Shown here one piece after another: positions 13,932 through 17,540 of a DNA stretch of 17,540 bases. Source of the stretch: Lachnospiraceae bacterium UBA7027. GTDB lineage: Bacteria > Bacillota > Clostridia > Lachnospirales > Lachnospiraceae. Both the position numbers and the translations under genes were made by a program. The notes under the pieces were generated by a model. It made no database searches and had not been told where the DNA came from. It saw only the letters and a program-made list of their open reading frames with translations. Each line of letters begins with the position of its first letter. Position 1 is the stretch's first letter. The stretch spans positions 995-18,534 of the forward strand of contig DLBG01000138.1 in assembly GCA_002494135.1 (NCBI GenBank), read 5' to 3'.

Positions 13932-14891
13932 TTATTCTTCGGAGATTCCGTAAGCGTTCGGGCACTGGCTTGCACCGTCCGATTCAACGGTACCGGATTC
14001 ACGGAAGATGGAATATCCGCTGCCGGAGTTTGTGATTTTGGTATTCACAAGTTTTAAGGATGCATTCGCCGCATTCTGTAAAACTGCCGGGTGAGCCAGG
14101 TCTCCGCCGCCGTATATCATGCAGCCGTCCAGAAGAAGGGTTCCGGAATTCACCAGTGCGATGATTTCAGGTTCGCTGCGCTCGATGAGGCAGTTATGAA
14201 GCTCCATGGTGCTCTCGCCGTTGTTACTGTTCCATACGCTGAAGGATGAAGTGGAATTGTTGATGATTAAGTCATATGCAATCAGGGTTCCGAAATTGAC
14301 AAGTGTTTTGCTGTTCTCGCCGCTTCCGGTGGAATTTGCGAGGATTCCTCTTGCATCTGTCCCCTCGGCTTCTGCACTGGCGTTTTCATCCTTGCCGTAG
14401 ATGGTCATTTTGCCGTTGTTGACAATGGTTTCGCCGCCCTGACCGTCCAAAGCGAATCCGTGCAGATAGAAGGTGATGTCGGAGCCGACTGCGGTTGTAC
14501 CGCTGCCGGTGGCTTCCCTGGTCAGGTGAATGACTGCCGTTTCGGTACCTGCCGCATTGAAAGCTTCCTGCAGCGTGTCATAGCCGATACCGTTCATGGT
14601 GAAGGGATGCGAGGTGTAGGTAAAATCGAGGTCCACACTGGTGTTTTTCTTTAAGGTCTCGGTTTTTAACGACCAGGTGTTGCAGTCCCAGGTGGCGTTG
14701 GCATCTTTGTTGCTGCACCGGATGCTCTTGATTTCATACAGTCCCTGATCCGGCAGAGTTTCGGTTTTCTTTCCGTCGATGTAATAGTTTACCGTCAGTT
14801 TCGGGTCCTTGCATGCGCAAAGTCCCACGACGGTTACGGCAAGGCAGGCCAGGAACAGGATTCTCATCCCGGTTTTCTTTAAAGAGTTCAT
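13932..14891 (-). CDS. Putative lipoprotein with beta-helix-like repeats
   Basis: The 319-residue product has a lipoprotein signal: MNSLKKTGMR, a hydrophobic core (11-24), and lipobox LCAC with C27 as the lipidated cysteine. The mature part has a short domain (LTVNYYIDGKKTETL) and then, from about residue 100, repeated strands rich in Gly, Asn and Thr. Examples are VNNGKMTIYGK, LVNFGTLIAYDLIINNS, MELHNCLIERS, LVNSGTLLLDGCMIYGG and LKLVNTKITNSGSGYSIF. The spacing suggests a right-handed parallel beta-helix of the kind seen in carbohydrate-active and adhesin proteins. No catalytic residues are evident. It should sit on the outer face of the cell membrane. The gene lies 24 bases behind a family 2 glycosyltransferase gene and is probably co-transcribed. 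Its ribosome binding site is weak (AAAGGAA at long spacing). Confidence 0.82.
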   Translation of the reverse strand: MNSLKKTGMRILFLACLAVTVVGLCACKDPKLTVNYYIDGKKTETLPDQGLYEIKSIRCSNKDANATWDCNTWSLKTETLKKNTSVDLDFTYTSHPFTMNGIGYDTLQEAFNAAGTETAVIHLTREATGSGTTAVGSDITFYLHGFALDGQGGETIVNNGKMTIYGKDENASAEAEGTDARGILANSTGSGENSKTLVNFGTLIAYDLIINNSTSSFSVWNSNNGESTMELHNCLIERSEPEIIALVNSGTLLLDGCMIYGGGDLAHPAVLQNAANASLKLVNTKITNSGSGYSIFRESGTVESDGASQCPNAYGISEE

Positions 14892-14915
14892 AGTACTTTT
14901 CTTACGGTTCCTTTC

Positions 14916-15983
14916 TTATTTCTTTCCGTTCTCAATCAGATCCAGATATTTTAACGCCTTTGTGTTGCCGGCGGCGGGATCCATGGAAGGAGAGGTATTG
15001 TGCATGGCGATGTTCAGCCAGTTCTTTGCGTTGATGGAATCTTCCAGCTCATAATATCCGATTCCCACTTCCAAAGCGATCTCGGAGCAGGGGCAGTATG
15101 TCATGGCAATCATGGAAATTTCAAACAGACGCTCATAGTCTTCTTCGACCCTGGCGATTTTCGCTAAAATACATAACGACTGACGGTAGACATTGAAGTG
15201 CTCGTCCGCCGCAAGCAGTTTCTCTTCGGCCTTCGTATCCACGGCTTCTTCGGTCCAGAGGGAAGCTTTCTTCTTTTTGCGCTGCGGCTCAACATCATTG
15301 CGAATCGTGAACAATGTGCCGTCCACGCAGTGGCGGAAGTATTCCTTTGAACGAAGCAGCTCGTCTTTATCGCCGTTTAAGTATAATTCTCTCGCGTACA
15401 AAGCATGAAGCTTCGGGGAGAGGATACCGCCTCTGGAGGCAGCTTTTTCATAGATTTCAAAATCGCGGTCCGCGTGGGAAACACTGGGCAGGTGACGGAT
15501 GGAAATGTCACTGTCAAAGACCGTGGGTTCTAAGCGCATGCTTTCGTGAACCGGATCGATCCAGGTCCAGTTGCGCAGTCTTTTAAACAGTTTCGGACGG
15601 TATTCCTTCGCGAATCCGTTGGCTTCATTAAAATCAAGCGGCGTTAAATACCACATCCGTACGATTTCGTAATTCGGGTCCAGATACTGGGTCAGTACCT
15701 TAAACTGCTCGCGGTTGACTTCATCGATTACTTCGTCCGCGTCGGCCGAATAGATGTATTCCTTGGTGCACTTCGAGAAAGCAAAGTTTCTTGCTGCGGC
15801 AAAGTCATTCACCCATTCGAAGTCATAAACGTCGTTCGTGTACTCCCAGGCAATTTCCTTGGTTTTGTCCGTGGAACCGGTATCCACGATTACAAGCTCA
15901 TCGTAAAGACCAACCAGCGAATCCAGGCACCGGCGAAGAAGTTTCTCCTCGTTTTTGACAATCATACATACGGAAATCGTCAT
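14916..15983 (-). CDS. Family 2 glycosyltransferase with C-terminal helical repeat region
   Basis: The 355-residue product has a GT-A domain: SVCMIVKNEEKLLRRCLDSL at the N terminus, VDTGSTDKTKEIA (33-45) and the metal-binding DADE at 81-84. YRPKLFKRLRNWTWIDPVHE then follows, as in SPBc2-type family 2 enzymes. The C-terminal part (about 185-355) is helical and resembles tetratricopeptide repeats, broken by a basic stretch RKKKKASLW. It is cytosolic, with no membrane helix; donor and acceptor are unknown. The start is placed at 15983, not the in-frame ATG at 15989, because GGGGG (plus-strand 15991-15995) then has a normal 7-base spacing. It leads the minus-strand pair with the lipoprotein gene. 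Confidence 0.9.
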   Translation of the reverse strand: MTISVCMIVKNEEKLLRRCLDSLVGLYDELVIVDTGSTDKTKEIAWEYTNDVYDFEWVNDFAAARNFAFSKCTKEYIYSADADEVIDEVNREQFKVLTQYLDPNYEIVRMWYLTPLDFNEANGFAKEYRPKLFKRLRNWTWIDPVHESMRLEPTVFDSDISIRHLPSVSHADRDFEIYEKAASRGGILSPKLHALYARELYLNGDKDELLRSKEYFRHCVDGTLFTIRNDVEPQRKKKKASLWTEEAVDTKAEEKLLAADEHFNVYRQSLCILAKIARVEEDYERLFEISMIAMTYCPCSEIALEVGIGYYELEDSINAKNWLNIAMHNTSPSMDPAAGNTKALKYLDLIENGKK

Positions 15984-16041
15984 AACCATACCCCCTTAGT
16001 CTGTATCACACAGTTTCTATATAACACCCCAGGAAAATTGT

Positions 16042-16070
16042 ATCATTATTCCCAACAAAAAGAAAGTCAA
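16042..16070 (-). promoter_or_regulatory. Candidate promoter of the family 2 glycosyltransferase gene
   Basis: On the minus strand, TTGACT (plus 16065-16070) is followed after 17 bases by AATGAT (plus 16042-16047, 4 of 6). The leader would be about 50 bases. The -10 is weak, and a TACAAT slightly downstream is an alternative with poor spacing. Confidence 0.4.
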
Positions 16071-16096
16071 GCCTATTATTTTAGGGGCCGATTCAT

Positions 16097-16102
16097 TATA
16101 AT
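16097..16102 (+). promoter_or_regulatory. -10 box upstream of dnaE
   Basis: A perfect TATAAT lies 24 bases before the dnaE start. The hexamer 17 bases upstream (TATTAT) is not a good -35. The predicted leader is short, about 17 bases. Confidence 0.5.
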
Positions 16103-16125
16103 AAACTCTGTAGGGAGGAATGCAG

Positions 16126-17540
<1,415 letters not shown>

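Overview
The window looks like a core-genome stretch of a moderate-GC Firmicute, most likely a Lachnospiraceae (Clostridia) member. Signs are strong AAGGAG/GGAGG ribosome binding sites, TATAAT-type promoters, a dnaK-dnaJ tail followed by prmA-rsmE, a ThiI without a rhodanese domain, an HPr-like gene beside mtaB, and a LytTR response regulator. The taxonomy is inferred from gene content; no rRNA gene is present. There is no transposase, CRISPR array, tRNA or phage gene, and no gene-free stretch over about 150 bases.

Layout. (1) 1-2258, plus strand: the 3' end of dnaK, dnaJ, and recU (Holliday junction resolvase), the last tightly coupled to dnaJ. (2) 2261-2566, minus strand: a small three-helix membrane protein, tail to tail with recU and 2 bases from it. 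The first visible plus-strand terminator lies beyond it, at 2596-2633. (3) 2690-4408: prmA and rsmE, methylases of ribosomal protein L11 and 16S rRNA, behind their own -10 box. (4) 4516-9821: a cysteine desulfurase, a six-helix hybrid histidine kinase with receiver and HPt domains, a LytTR response regulator with its own promoter and a 5'-end hairpin, and thiI. The desulfurase and ThiI are the natural sulfur-relay pair for tRNA 4-thiouridine, so the signalling pair sits inside a sulfur-transfer locus. (5) 9964-10197, minus strand: an HPr-like protein lacking the phosphorylatable histidine, sharing a bidirectional terminator with thiI. (6) 10304-11803: mtaB, a tRNA methylthiotransferase with a long interdomain linker. 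(7) 11927-13820: a conserved protein of unknown function and a DUF3880-type glycosyltransferase, converging on (8) 13932-15983, minus strand: a family 2 glycosyltransferase and a beta-helix-like lipoprotein. A strong bidirectional terminator separates the two pairs. (9) 16126 to the window end: the 5' part of dnaE, DNA polymerase III alpha.

How the genes fit together. Most are housekeeping genes for protein folding, recombination, ribosome and tRNA modification, and replication. Two accessory-looking parts stand out: the phosphorelay between the desulfurase and thiI, and the glycosyltransferase/lipoprotein/unknown-protein cluster between mtaB and dnaE. The second is the best candidate for an undescribed envelope-related function, but the sequence alone does not prove any system. 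Several promoters are well formed, and two of them place a perfect hairpin almost at the predicted 5' end of the mRNA.
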